Made by a program: the position numbers and the translations under genes
Shown here: in pieces, positions 44,376 to 53,526 of the stretch
Layout: each line of letters starts with the position of its first letter
How positions within the stretch are numbered: position 1 is the first letter of the stretch
Origin: Sulfidibacter corallicola
Lineage (GTDB): Bacteria; Acidobacteriota; Holophagae; Acanthopleuribacterales; Acanthopleuribacteraceae
DNA: 64,000 nt
NCBI RefSeq assembly: GCF_017498545.1
Contig: NZ_CP071793.1
Location: 4,861,001-4,925,000 of the forward strand
Direction of reading: 5' to 3'
The notes under the pieces: generated by a model
Seen by the model: the letters and a program-made list of their open reading frames with translations, nothing else
Database searches by the model: none
Told to the model about the DNA's origin: nothing

Positions 44376-46274
44376 ATGTCCGCAGAGGAAAAGAACCCCG
44401 TTCCAGAAGCGGATCTTCAACAACGGCCCATTGGCGAGCTGCTGATCGAAGAAGGCTTGATCACCAAGGATCAGTTGGGTCGCGCGCTCCGCATCCAAAG
44501 CAAACTGACCAACAAAAAGCGGGTAGGCCGCATCTTGATCGAACTCGGGTTCATTCGTGAAAAGCAACTCGAAGAGATCATGGTCAAGTACGCACGCAAA
44601 ATTCGTCTCGGCGATCTACTCGTCGAGCGCGAGTTCATCAAAATTTCCGATCTCGAAGAAGCCCTCGCGCTCCAGAAGAGGCACCCCAACAAGCGCCTGG
44701 GCGAAATCCTGCTGGAAACCAAAAAGCTCACCGAAAAAACCCTGTGCGACGCCATCTCACTCTATTTGAAAATGGAGCGCGTCGTTCCGGATTTTCGAAA
44801 ACTGGACCACGATCTGGTCAACAAGGTCTCCCTCAGTTTCCTGCAGCAAAACATGACGCTGCCGTATCGCGAGGTCGGCGGATCGGTGCAAATCGTCGTG
44901 ACGCAAACCTTCAGCGACACCTTGAAGCCTATTTTTAAACGAGTCTACCAAAAGCCGCTCGAATTCTGCCTGGCCACACCCGGCGAGCTGGAAACGATTT
45001 TCCAGTACCTCCACCACCGACCCAAGATCCAGGGCGCCCGCGAATTGGAGCCCAGCAGCGACGAACAAAACGTCTCGGGCATGTTGGACAGCATGATCTC
45101 CGAAGCCATCGAGCGGGGTGCATCCGACATTCACTTCGAACCGATGGACACGATCGCTCGGGTCCGATTTCGCATCGACGGACGGCTCATTCAACACGAG
45201 ACCTATGCGCTGGACCGCAACTCGAGCATGATGGCGCGCATCAAGGTGCTCTCCAACTGCGACATTTCCGAACGCCGCAACCACCAGGACGGCAAGTGTC
45301 AGGTCAATTTCCACGGCCACCCGATCGATCTGCGGGTCTCCATCTTCGTCACGGTCCACGGCGAATCGGCGGTCATCCGGATCCTGAACCCGTTCACGAG
45401 CCTGGTGGGCCTGCAATCGCTGGGTCTGAACCCACGCAACCTGGAGCGGTATGTGGACGAGGTGATCGGCAACGCGACGGGGATCGTGCTGATCACGGGT
45501 CCCACCGGCAGCGGCAAGACCACGACACTGTACAGCACCCTCCAGTACCAGCTCCTGGGCGGTCACAAGATCGTCACGGTAGAAGATCCGGTGGAATACA
45601 TCATTCCCGAAATCGTGCAGTGCAGCGTGGACGAACGCGCCGGCAGAACCTTCTCCTCCTCGTTGAAAGCCATCATGCGCCAGGACCCCGACATCATCGT
45701 CCTGGGCGAAATTCGCGATCTGGAATCGGCCAATATCGCGATCCACGCCAGCATGACGGGTCACAAGGTCTACGCCACCTTCCACACGGAAGACGCCACC
45801 GGCGCCCTGATCCGGCTGGTCCAAATGGGGGTGGAACGCTACCTGGTGGCTTCGACCGTGTTGGGCGTGGTGGCGCAACGCCTGGTCCGCGGTATCTGCA
45901 AACACTGCCAGTCACCCCATGTACCACAAGCCAAACAATTGAGGCGTTTGGGCCTGCCGCCCAAGATCCTGTCCACCCGCGAATTCGTGTTGGGCCAGGG
46001 ATGCGAGACCTGCTACAACACCGGCTACAGCGGACGCATGGCGATTCACGAGTTGTTGATCCTGGAGGAACAGGTCCGCGACGCGGTACTTCGCGACGCC
46101 AGCAGCTTCCAAATCCGCAACATCGCCATGGAACACGCGGACCTGATCACCATGGCCGAAGACGCCGTGACAAAAATCTGTGCCCATCGAACCAGCTTCG
46201 AAGAAGTCCTGCAATACGTACCGGTGAGCACACCGGTGCGACCGCTCAATCAGCTCCTGGAAATGGTTGAATAG
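44376..46274 (+). CDS. GspE/PilB-family secretion ATPase with MshEN domains
   Basis: A 632-residue ATPase. The N-terminal 200 residues contain tandem MshEN-like repeats (RPIGELLIEEGLITKDQLGRAL, RLGDLLVEREFIKISDLEEAL, RLGEILLETKKL), which bind c-di-GMP in MshE and other family members. The motor domain has Walker A GPTGSGKTTTLY, Asp box and Walker B (IMRQDPDIIVLGEIRD), His box and a zinc tetracysteine CKHC/CETCYNTG. It powers type IV pilus assembly or type II secretion; no pilin or channel genes are adjacent. ATG 44376 with AAGGAG at spacing nine is chosen over longer in-frame starts. Confidence 0.92.
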   Translation: MSAEEKNPVPEADLQQRPIGELLIEEGLITKDQLGRALRIQSKLTNKKRVGRILIELGFIREKQLEEIMVKYARKIRLGDLLVEREFIKISDLEEALALQKRHPNKRLGEILLETKKLTEKTLCDAISLYLKMERVVPDFRKLDHDLVNKVSLSFLQQNMTLPYREVGGSVQIVVTQTFSDTLKPIFKRVYQKPLEFCLATPGELETIFQYLHHRPKIQGARELEPSSDEQNVSGMLDSMISEAIERGASDIHFEPMDTIARVRFRIDGRLIQHETYALDRNSSMMARIKVLSNCDISERRNHQDGKCQVNFHGHPIDLRVSIFVTVHGESAVIRILNPFTSLVGLQSLGLNPRNLERYVDEVIGNATGIVLITGPTGSGKTTTLYSTLQYQLLGGHKIVTVEDPVEYIIPEIVQCSVDERAGRTFSSSLKAIMRQDPDIIVLGEIRDLESANIAIHASMTGHKVYATFHTEDATGALIRLVQMGVERYLVASTVLGVVAQRLVRGICKHCQSPHVPQAKQLRRLGLPPKILSTREFVLGQGCETCYNTGYSGRMAIHELLILEEQVRDAVLRDASSFQIRNIAMEHADLITMAEDAVTKICAHRTSFEEVLQYVPVSTPVRPLNQLLEMVE

Positions 46275-46302
46275 GATCGATGATTCCAGACGGGGAGACA
46301 TC

Positions 46303-47319
46303 ATGAAAATACATTGCCCGGTTTGCCGGCATACCAACCTGCTCAATGACGACGACATTTCCGGCTTTCTGTTCAGCTTCCAATGCGAGAACTGCCAGAA
46401 CCTGCTTTCGGTAAAAATCCAGGTCCACGCACTGAACGTCGTCAAGACCGGTCGTCAACAGACCCAACCCAGCGACCGCAAAAATCAGGTGGCGGCGTTC
46501 ATCTACGAGAACAAGGACAAGCTCAACCTACCGGTGTTGCCGGTGTTGGCCACCAAGATCCGGCGCATCCGCAACAACGCCTCGGGCACCCTCAACGACG
46601 TGGTGGACCTGGTGCGTTCGGACCAGATCATCGCAACGAAAATTCTCAGGCTGGCCAACAGCGCCCTGTACGGGGGACTGGTGGAGATCACCGATCTCAA
46701 GATGGCGATCATGCGGCTGGGTTTGACGGTGACCGAAACGCTGGTGACCGCCTTGGAAAACAAGCGCCTGTACACCTCGGACCACGCGGTGCTGTTGGAC
46801 TTTCTCGAAAAGATGTGGCGCCATTCGCTGGGCGTGGCGGTGACCTCGCAAAACATCGCCGAACAGGTGAAATACCCACAGGTGGAAGAGGTCTTCACCG
46901 CCGGCCTGCTCCACGATTTCGGATATATCCTGTGTCTTCAGGCGCTGCAGCAGGGCGAAGGATTCAATGTCGATTTCAACCGCTTCACCGAGGAAGAGTT
47001 CTTCAACCTGTGTTTCGAGGAACACACCAAGCTGGGCGCCTGGTATTTGAGCGAGGCGGGCCTCCCGCCGAAATTGACGAACGTGGTCGCCTTCCACGAA
47101 GAAATCCCCTCCGAGGAATCGGACAACTCGGCGCTGCACATCGTGGCGTTGGCCAATCTCCTGTGCAAGAAGGTGGGTATCGGCGCCAAACACGAGCCCG
47201 AAATCCGGCTCGAGGTCACCGAATCGGCCCAGTTTCTCAATCTGAACGAGGTCCAATTGGCGAACCTGGAAGTCCACTGCGAGGATTTGACGCAAAAGCT
47301 GGCCGAAATGCTCCAATGA
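46303..47319 (+). CDS. HDOD-domain protein with N-terminal zinc ribbon
   Basis: A 338-residue protein. Residues 1-25 carry CPVCRHTN and CENCQN, a zinc ribbon. The HDOD domain spans about 60-260: LPVLPVLATKIRRIRNNAS, DQIIATKILRLANSALYGG, MAIMRLGLTVTETLVTALE and AGLLHDFGYILCLQAL. HDOD proteins lack the catalytic HD pair and act as scaffolds in c-di-GMP/motility and stress signalling. ATG 46303 follows CGGGGAG, 28 bp after the ATPase stop, so co-transcription with it is likely, and both may respond to c-di-GMP. Confidence 0.88.
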   Translation: MKIHCPVCRHTNLLNDDDISGFLFSFQCENCQNLLSVKIQVHALNVVKTGRQQTQPSDRKNQVAAFIYENKDKLNLPVLPVLATKIRRIRNNASGTLNDVVDLVRSDQIIATKILRLANSALYGGLVEITDLKMAIMRLGLTVTETLVTALENKRLYTSDHAVLLDFLEKMWRHSLGVAVTSQNIAEQVKYPQVEEVFTAGLLHDFGYILCLQALQQGEGFNVDFNRFTEEEFFNLCFEEHTKLGAWYLSEAGLPPKLTNVVAFHEEIPSEESDNSALHIVALANLLCKKVGIGAKHEPEIRLEVTESAQFLNLNEVQLANLEVHCEDLTQKLAEMLQ

Positions 47320-47387
47320 GGCCCTCAAGGCGGAGCCGGAAATCAAGTCTTCGGGGAACCGGCTGAGCTCCAAGGATTTGGCCGGAG

Positions 47388-47401
47388 GTTCCACATGGAA
47401 C
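47388..47401. repeat. GTTCCACATGGAAC near-palindrome, copy 2 (intergenic)
   Basis: Second exact copy of the 14-mer, 70 bp after the HDOD gene at the left edge of the repeat region. Confidence 0.5.
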
Positions 47402-47449
47402 ATCGGCACGGGCACTATCTCGCCCGATCACGGGAACCACAAAGCCGCC

Positions 47450-47519
47450 GGAATGCCGGACCACGGATTGCCGGACCACGGAATGCCGGACCACGGAATG
47501 CCGGACCACGGAATGCCGG
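47450..47519. repeat. 15-bp direct tandem repeat
   Basis: GGAATGCCGGACCAC occurs four times head to tail (second copy with GGATTG) and a fifth partial copy. Because the unit is a multiple of three, it creates short pentapeptide repeats in every frame, which explains the open frames here; no ribosome site supports a gene. A CCGGTGGTCCGG palindrome follows. Confidence 0.85.
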
Positions 47520-47594
47520 TGGTCCGGCACACCGGCCACCGGGTTTCAGGTGGGTGACCAATCGAAGCGAATCGCTTGAGAGTTCCCGCATTCA

Positions 47595-48650
47595 CGAGAG
47601 GGTCGTCGTGCCAGGTAGGTGCGACCGCTGGTCGCACATTCCGAAGCTCCTGCTTCTATTAATACTTCGCCTCCTGGTGTTTCATATCTGCGCATCGAAG
47701 TGTCGGGCCACCGGCCTTACCGGCCGTGCCCTACCGGCCGTGCCCTACCGGCCGTGCCCTACCGGCCGTGCCCTACCGGCCGTGCCCTTCTTAACTACCG
47801 CGCCGACCCTCACAGCATGCGGGAACTTCTCGGCTGAATCACTTCGACAAGTTCAGCCAGCGGCTGAACCTACCGGGCACGACGTATCTCTCGGCTTTCG
47901 GGCACTCCAAGCAAGTTTGTTAGCGCACCAGCGGGCAAACCCGCTCGATTTCGAGAATGAAACAACGCGAAGCGAGCCACCCGGATGCCTGAGAGGGGCG
48001 TCGTGCCAGGTAGGTGCGACCGCTGGTCGCACATTCCGAAGCTCCTGTTTTTATTGGGGCTTCGCTCTTTGGCGTCCTGGATTTTCGCAGCCCTGATCAC
48101 TTCGACGGGTCGGCCGGGCCGGCTTACCGCCCCTGACCAACTTACTACCGCGCCGACCCTCGCTGCATGCGGGAACTCTTCGCATGGATTGCTTCGACGA
48201 GTTCATCGGGCCGATGAACCTACCGGGCACGACGTATCTCTCGGCTTTCGGGCACTCCAAGCAAGTTTGTTAGCGCACCAGCGGGCAAACCCGCTCGATT
48301 TCGAGAATGAAACAACGCGAAGCGAGCCACCCGGATGCCTGAGAGGGGCGTCGTGCAGGGCCGGTAAGGCACGGCCGGTATGGCCAGGTAGGTGCGACCG
48401 CTGGTCGCACATTCCGAAGCTCCTGTTATTATTGGGGCTTCGCTCTTTGGCGTCCTGGATTTTCGCAGCCCTGATCACTTCGACGGGTCGGCCGGGCCGG
48501 CTTACCGCCCCTGACCAACTTAACTACCGCGCCGACCCTCGCTGCATGCGGGAACTCTTCGCATGGATTACTTCGACGAGTTCATCGGGCCGATGAACCT
48601 ACCTGGCACGACGCATCTCTCGACATTCGGGTACCCCGAGGGTGTGCATC
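47595..48650. repeat. Three tandem imperfect long repeats with conserved hairpins (about 300-395 bp units)
   Basis: Units begin near 47595, 47991 and 48341; the third is truncated. Each contains the perfect hairpin GTGCGACCGCTGGTCGCAC (47619, 48014, 48392) and a second 8-3-8 hairpin further on. In unit one the latter is GTTCAGCCAGCGGCTGAAC, in the others GTTCATCGGGCCGATGAAC, so the arms change together. An AGCGGG-CAAA-CCCGCT hairpin is also shared. Spacings (395 and 378 bp between the first hairpins) are not both multiples of three, arguing against protein coding. Unit two and three are nearly identical over most of their length, so the amplification is recent. Together with 47450-47519 this fills the gap between the HDOD and usp genes. 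Confidence 0.8.
47719..47788. repeat. 14-bp direct tandem repeat, five copies
   Basis: ACCGGCCGTGCCCT repeats five times without a mismatch inside long unit one. A short inverted copy (ACGGCCGGTATGG preceded by GGGCCGGTAAGGC) interrupts unit three at about 48357-48385. Confidence 0.9.
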
Positions 48651-48654
48651 CTTC

Positions 48655-49179
48655 TCAGGAAGGTGCACCTTCGGTTTTTTTCTTCTTTTCCCGAAAACGC
48701 CAACGAACCTCGCGATCGCCCTTCTTGGCCTCCGGTTTGATCAACAGCACCGGACAAGGCGCCTTTTTGATGGTGCGTTCCGATACCCGGCCCATCACCA
48801 AATGGTTGAGACCGGTTCTGCCGTGGGTGCCCATGATGATCATGTCCACATCGTTATCGGTGACATATTTCATCAGCTCGCGCTCGGGCACGCCTTCCAA
48901 GAGCACGGGTTCCACACCCTCCAAGCCGGCACTGGCCTTCTTGAGCTTTTCCAAGGCTTTATCCTTCAAGTCGCTGAAATGGCGACCCAACCAGTGATCG
49001 ACCCCCGGCAGCAGGTGAGAGGCCGCGGGTACCCTGAACGCCGTGCGATCGAAAACGTGAACCAGAATCAGCCGGGCACCCAAACGCCGACTCAGTTGTT
49101 CGGCATACCGTCGCGCGGCCTTGGATGCATCCGAAAAATCGGTGGCCAGGACGATTTTTTCTATTTCCTTTTCCTTCAT
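48655..49179 (-). CDS. Universal stress protein, single UspA domain
   Basis: A 174-residue UspA. It opens KIVLATDFSDASKAARRYAEQL and closes with the ATP-binding signature GTHGRTGLNHLVMGRVSERTI and PCPVLLI. The C-terminal 20 residues are a charged Lys/Arg tail. It overlaps the tandem-Usp gene by ATGA, so the two are translationally coupled. Usp proteins support survival during energy or oxygen limitation; adjacency to the cbb3 oxidase operon fits. The gene lies directly beside the repeat region. Confidence 0.88.
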   Translation of the reverse strand: MKEKEIEKIVLATDFSDASKAARRYAEQLSRRLGARLILVHVFDRTAFRVPAASHLLPGVDHWLGRHFSDLKDKALEKLKKASAGLEGVEPVLLEGVPERELMKYVTDNDVDMIIMGTHGRTGLNHLVMGRVSERTIKKAPCPVLLIKPEAKKGDREVRWRFREKKKKTEGAPS

Positions 49180-50156
49180 GGCCGACCTCCAGGATCGGTA
49201 TCTCGCTCATTCATTTGGGGCGCCACTCGATAGGACGCCACCGCATCTCGTGAGGATGTTCCTCCGTTTTCCGCCATTTCCAGGCGGGCCCGCGTATTGT
49301 CGGCCGCGACCAAAACGGGCGCCTTGGCCGAACGCGTCACGTATTCGGAAGTACTTCCCAACAGACGCTCCACCATGCCCGTTCGCCCCAAATGCGACAT
49401 GCAGACCAAATGGCAATGTTTTTCTTGGGCAAAGGAGAGGATTTCTCGGCCCGGATGGCCGCACACGACGTGAATTTCCACCGGAATACCGCGCCCGGCC
49501 TTCACCGCCACCGATCTCAGCTTCTCCTCGGCTTCCCGGACCTCGCTTTCGCGGGATCCCGACTGTTTGGGCAGCACGTGCAGCAACAGCAACCGACCCC
49601 CGAACGCCCCAGCGAAACTGGCACCGCAATCCAGCGCCGCCAGTGCGTGATCGGAGAAATCGATCGGAACCAGAATGCGCTCCATGCGGCCTGGCACCAG
49701 GTCCACACCCGCGTGGGGACAGACCATCACCGGGCACGGCGCGAGGCGAATCGTCTCTTCCGCGGTACTGCCCAGCAGCCAGCGTTTGATGCCGCGATGA
49801 CCGTGGGAACCCATCACCACCAGGTCGATGTGCTGGGTTCGGGCATAACGCAGGATGGCCGAGGGCACCGAGAGCGCCCGCATCTGAATTCGTTTGACCG
49901 TGACGTTGGCGGAACCCGAGGACTTCTCCATCAACCGATTCATGTGGACCGTGATCGCGCGATCCGGTTCCTGAAGCACGTCGGCCAGTACCGCAAACCC
50001 GTTGGTCACCTCGAGCGCGGTTTCGAGGAGGCGGCTGACATGGAAAAGATGGAGCTCGGCGTCCAAGCGATTCGCCAGGGCCAGAGCATTGGCCACCGCA
50101 ATCGAACTACAGGCCGAAAAATCGGTGGGCGCCATGATTTTCTGGATAGGTTGCAC
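49176..50156 (-). CDS. Universal stress protein with two tandem UspA domains
   Basis: A 326-residue protein of two fused UspA domains. The first opens IQKIMAPTDFSACSSIAV and has GSHGHRGIKRWLLGSTAEET; the second opens RILVPIDFSDHALAALDC and ends SHLGRTGMVERLLGSTSEY. The GTG at 50156 is chosen because GGGAGG precedes it. In the first domain the G-2x-G-9x-G(S/T) ATP motif is intact; in the second G is replaced by S at the start (MSHLGRTG). It leads a two-gene leftward operon. No sigma54 promoter was found upstream, unlike the other Usp gene. Confidence 0.88.
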   Translation of the reverse strand: MQPIQKIMAPTDFSACSSIAVANALALANRLDAELHLFHVSRLLETALEVTNGFAVLADVLQEPDRAITVHMNRLMEKSSGSANVTVKRIQMRALSVPSAILRYARTQHIDLVVMGSHGHRGIKRWLLGSTAEETIRLAPCPVMVCPHAGVDLVPGRMERILVPIDFSDHALAALDCGASFAGAFGGRLLLLHVLPKQSGSRESEVREAEEKLRSVAVKAGRGIPVEIHVVCGHPGREILSFAQEKHCHLVCMSHLGRTGMVERLLGSTSEYVTRSAKAPVLVAADNTRARLEMAENGGTSSRDAVASYRVAPQMNERDTDPGGRP

Positions 50157-50350
50157 GAGGGCCTCCCAAGAAGAAGACCTAAGGCCAAGCCTTGTCACGA
50201 CAAAAGTAGCATCTGATCATTCATCTTACCCCAAATGAAAGCGATCGGAGCGGAGAGAAATGATCGAGGCGCGAACCTTACCCAGATAAGTGATGGAGAC
50301 CCATCAAAGAATTATTGAACTTTTATTTGCGCACATGACTTTTTCTAACT

Positions 50351-51046
50351 TTAGGGCATGATGCAGAACGCGTCATTCGTTGCGCCCAATACCGGCACCG
50401 CCAGCCATTTACCCATAATGGCCAAGACGCCGAACAGGATCAGGAACACCGGAGTCAGGCGATACACCCGGGTCAGCAGCGTTTGGGACACGAGACTCGA
50501 CCCCAGGCCCACCGTGACCAACGCGGGCAGGGTTCCCAACCAGAAACCCAACATGACCAGCAGCGCCTTGGCCGGATGACCCGTGGCACCCGCCGCAAAC
50601 GCGAAACTGTAGAGGTACCCGCACGGCAGCAACGCCGAGCAGCTCCCCAGCAAGACGCCGGTCAACGGGCCACGCGGCGCTTTGGCCAAAACGCCGTTGA
50701 CCCGTTGAAGCGGCTTGGTGAGGCCACGCATCCACGTGGTTCCGTTGGGAAGAAAGAGGCGGAACAGGCCCAGGCCGATCATGGCCACACCCATGGAAAC
50801 CATCAACATGCGCTGTGCGCTGATGGTGGCACTCATGTAAAAGAAACCGCGTCCCAGGAGTCCGGCCAGGGTGCCCAGGCCCAGGTAGGAAACCAGGCGG
50901 CCCGCCTGGTAGCCGGCATGGCCGATCCACGATCGACGCCCTCCGGTCATGCCGAAATAGCCCATGAAGGGACCGCACATCAAGGCGCAGTGAAAACTAC
51001 CGGCGAAACCGGCCAGGGGAATGAGATACCAGGCGAGTGAATCCAC
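50351..51046 (-). CDS. SafE/TauE-type membrane protein of the cbb3 assembly locus
   Basis: A 231-residue protein with about six transmembrane segments. CALMCGPFMGYFG near the N-terminus and CSALLPCGYLYSF in the second half are paired Cys motifs found in the family of the FixH-linked DsbD-like/UreH-like proteins (sulfite exporter TauE/SafE annotation). It is the last gene of the cco operon, and a copper-supply or maturation role is inferred from position. GTG start at 51046, after GACGAGG. Confidence 0.8.
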   Translation of the reverse strand: MDSLAWYLIPLAGFAGSFHCALMCGPFMGYFGMTGGRRSWIGHAGYQAGRLVSYLGLGTLAGLLGRGFFYMSATISAQRMLMVSMGVAMIGLGLFRLFLPNGTTWMRGLTKPLQRVNGVLAKAPRGPLTGVLLGSCSALLPCGYLYSFAFAAGATGHPAKALLVMLGFWLGTLPALVTVGLGSSLVSQTLLTRVYRLTPVFLILFGVLAIMGKWLAVPVLGATNDAFCIMP

Positions 51047-51073
51047 GCTGACAAACCTCGTCGCGAAACAGGA

Positions 51074-51514
51074 TCAGAAATCCAGGTGGCTGCGGTAGGC
51101 CGCGACATCGGCGCCCGAGGCGACCTCGATTTCCAGGTTCCAACGGCCGGCCGGCAGATCGGCGACAGGCGCATGGTAGACGCCTTCACCCGTCCGACCC
51201 AATTCCAGGGCCAGATCGGCCGAGGCCTGGTTGGGACGCATCAGGTGGGCTTTCACCGATTCGGCCACCACGGGCAGCCCATCGCCGTCGCGTATCACCA
51301 GTTGGAATCCGGTTTCCTCGGAAACCGAAACCCGCCAGTCCCATTCGCGACCGAGACGATAGCGGCGCATGGTCTCTTCGTAGACCTGTTCTTTTTGATA
51401 GTAGTCCGGGCTGGTCAGTTCGTATTCCCGACCCGAGATGTACCACACGGCGCCCACGTGGAAGATGGCCACGGAGGCGAGCAAGGACATGACGATGTAC
51501 TTCCAATAATTCAT
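51074..51514 (-). CDS. ccoH: FixH-family cbb3 oxidase assembly protein
   Basis: A 146-residue protein with an N-terminal transmembrane anchor (YIVMSLLASVAIFHVGAVWY) and a periplasmic FixH domain (LTSPDYYQKEQVYEETMRRY, then GLPVVAESVKAHLMRPNQ). Family members are needed for cbb3 maturation and copper delivery through CcoI. It overlaps the end of ccoG by ATGA, giving the classic GH order, and the SafE-like gene follows after 27 bp. Confidence 0.88.
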   Translation of the reverse strand: MNYWKYIVMSLLASVAIFHVGAVWYISGREYELTSPDYYQKEQVYEETMRRYRLGREWDWRVSVSEETGFQLVIRDGDGLPVVAESVKAHLMRPNQASADLALELGRTGEGVYHAPVADLPAGRWNLEIEVASGADVAAYRSHLDF

Positions 51515-52902
51515 TTCGACGGCCCCATTACAGTGACTTCCAGATCGAATACCAGTTTTTTGGTCTCCGCATCCATGAAGGAGACGACGACTTTTTCTTT
51601 TCCGGAAGCATGGAAGGCATCCCGATTCTTGCGCACGAAGACGGGATTGGTGGCGGTGGAGGCGGGCGGAATGACCCAGGGATTGTGGGCGGCGACCACC
51701 TGAAATTCGGGGCCGACCTCGGGAATCAAGGTGTAGGATTTATCGGTCTTGTTGGTGGCCTTGGCGTGGAACTGATTGGAAACGGTGGTTTCGGCCGAGA
51801 TCGTGAAACTCTGACCGGGTGGGCGCACGAACTGGATCGACAGATCGCGCTTGTAGAGCATCAGGTAAGTGCCCGTGCTGTAGAACCCGAGGACCAACAT
51901 GGCGTAGATGATGACCCGTGGCCGCAGGAAGCGGCGAATGCGGCCTTCCAGGTTGGCGATCGAGGTATAGCGAATCAGGCCCTTGGGTTTCTTGACCTTT
52001 TCCATCATTTCGTCGCAGGCGTCCATACAGGCGGTGCAGTTGACACATTCCATCTGCAAGCCCTGGCGAATGTCGATGCCGGTAGGACACACCGCCACGC
52101 AGCGGAAGCAATCGATGCAGTCACCCTTGTCTTGCGTCTGGTTCTTGCGCAATTTGCCGCGCGGTTCGCCGCGATTGTGGTCGTAACCCACGATCATCGA
52201 GTCGCTGTCCAGCAGGACCGACTGAAAGCGGCCATAGGGGCAGGCGATCAGACAGAACTGCTCGCGGAACCAGGCGAAGTCGACGAAGAACATGAAATTG
52301 AAAAAGGCCATGAAGGTGAACCAGCCCCAATTCTGGGCCGGGGGTTGGAAGGTCATTTCCAGCACCTGATCGGTCCCGACGAAGTAACACAGGACCGTAT
52401 TGGCGAAGTGGCTGGAAATCACGATGAATATCAGGTATTTCAGTGCTTTCTTGCGGAATTTGTCGAAGGAAAGGGGTGCGCGGTCCAACTTGCGCCGCTG
52501 GGCCGCGTCACCCTCGATCCAGATCTCGATCTTGCGGAACACGTGTTCCAGGAACACCGTTTGAGGACAGGCCCATCCACACCAGATCCGACCCCACTGG
52601 GCGGTCAGGAACAGGATGAGGATGGCGGTACCCGCCACGAAAAACCACAAAATGGGAAAGTCCTGTGGCCAAACGACAAGGCCGAAGAACGCGAACTTGC
52701 GCTCGGCGATATCCAGCAAAATGGCCTGCTGACCATTGATCTTGATCCAGGGCATCACAAAAAAGACCAAGATCAACACGGCGGCCACGATCTGCCGGCG
52801 CTTCAGCCAAAGCCCGTGAAAACGGGCCGGATAGAGCCAAAAGCGCTTACCGCCTTCACCAATCGTCGTCATCTTTTCTCGGGTAGGTACCTGTTTGCTC
52901 AT
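51511..52902 (-). CDS. ccoG: CcoG (FixG) cupric reductase / ferredoxin-like protein
   Basis: A 463-residue membrane protein with five or so transmembrane helices and two 4Fe-4S sites: CIDCFRCVAVCP and CVNCTACMDACD. Also conserved are CGWACPQTVFLEHVFR and the CPYGRFQ segment. The C-terminal 110 residues form the periplasmic FixG Ig-like domain. CcoG reduces Cu(II) to Cu(I) for cbb3 assembly. It follows ccoP after 30 bp and overlaps ccoH. Confidence 0.94.
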   Translation of the reverse strand: MSKQVPTREKMTTIGEGGKRFWLYPARFHGLWLKRRQIVAAVLILVFFVMPWIKINGQQAILLDIAERKFAFFGLVVWPQDFPILWFFVAGTAILILFLTAQWGRIWCGWACPQTVFLEHVFRKIEIWIEGDAAQRRKLDRAPLSFDKFRKKALKYLIFIVISSHFANTVLCYFVGTDQVLEMTFQPPAQNWGWFTFMAFFNFMFFVDFAWFREQFCLIACPYGRFQSVLLDSDSMIVGYDHNRGEPRGKLRKNQTQDKGDCIDCFRCVAVCPTGIDIRQGLQMECVNCTACMDACDEMMEKVKKPKGLIRYTSIANLEGRIRRFLRPRVIIYAMLVLGFYSTGTYLMLYKRDLSIQFVRPPGQSFTISAETTVSNQFHAKATNKTDKSYTLIPEVGPEFQVVAAHNPWVIPPASTATNPVFVRKNRDAFHASGKEKVVVSFMDAETKKLVFDLEVTVMGPSK

Positions 52903-52932
52903 GGTGATCCTTCACTATTCTCCGGCTACGGG

Positions 52933-53526
52933 TTAATCGACGAAATTGCCGTCCTCATCCACTTTCTGACCCTGGGGGTCTTTGGGCGTGGCGGGCGTGG
53001 TGCCACGCAGGGAGCGGATGTAGAACGAGACCTCGTGGATCTGATTCGGCTTCAGCGTCGTCTTCCAGGGCACCATCCCCTTGTCGGGAACCCCTTCGGT
53101 GGTGACACGTACGATGTCGCCCAACTTGCCGCCGTGAATGTAGAAATCATCGGTGAAGTTGGGGCCGATGAGACCGCCACCGTCGGGACCGTGGCAAGCC
53201 GCACAATAGGTGTTGAACGTCTGCTTCCCGGCCTCTTCCCAACCGCCGGCCGCGAACGCCGTCTTGAGTTCGGCCTCGATGTCGCCGGTCTTTTCCGGAG
53301 CCGCTTCGGCTTCGACCTTGGCGGCTTCGGCTTCGGCGGCCATCGTGGCCATGAGCGCGTTTTCGGGGAGCTTTTCGGGATACATGAAGTGGTAGTAGGG
53401 CACGTAGAGGATCGAGAAAATGATCGTGACCCAGAAGATCCCCAACCACCAACGCGGCAGTTCGTTGTCGTTTTCTTCGATGCCGTCGAAGTCGTGTTGA
53501 TGAAGCAGTTTTTTATCCTCTGCCAT
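52933..53526 (-). CDS. ccoP: cbb3 oxidase subunit CcoP, monohaem
   Basis: A 197-residue CcoP. Residues 20-48 are the conserved NELPRWWLGIFWVTIIFSIL anchor typical of the CcoP N-terminus; an Ala/Glu-rich linker follows. One cytochrome c domain has CAACH (108-112) and methionine ligand near VPDKGMVPWK. Proteobacterial CcoP usually carries two c haems and about 300 residues; here the second haem domain is missing. The protein is otherwise intact, so it is a true short form rather than a frameshift. ATG 53526 follows GGAGG and overlaps ccoQ by 14 bases. Confidence 0.92.
   Translation of the reverse strand: MAEDKKLLHQHDFDGIEENDNELPRWWLGIFWVTIIFSILYVPYYHFMYPEKLPENALMATMAAEAEAAKVEAEAAPEKTGDIEAELKTAFAAGGWEEAGKQTFNTYCAACHGPDGGGLIGPNFTDDFYIHGGKLGDIVRVTTEGVPDKGMVPWKTTLKPNQIHEVSFYIRSLRGTTPATPKDPQGQKVDEDGNFVD

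Noticed and set aside
47450..47519. 15-bp repeats as a CRISPR array
   Set aside because: Units are directly abutting without spacers and no cas gene is present.
47985..48596. 203-codon frame through the long repeats
   Set aside because: It spans repeat units of unequal length modulo three, has no ribosome site and repeats itself because the DNA does.
50157..50350. FNR/ANR box or sigma54 promoter upstream of the tandem-usp operon
   Set aside because: TTGATGG/CCATCA is present but with eight bases between TTGAT and ATCA, not four; no GG-N10-GC with TTGC was found.
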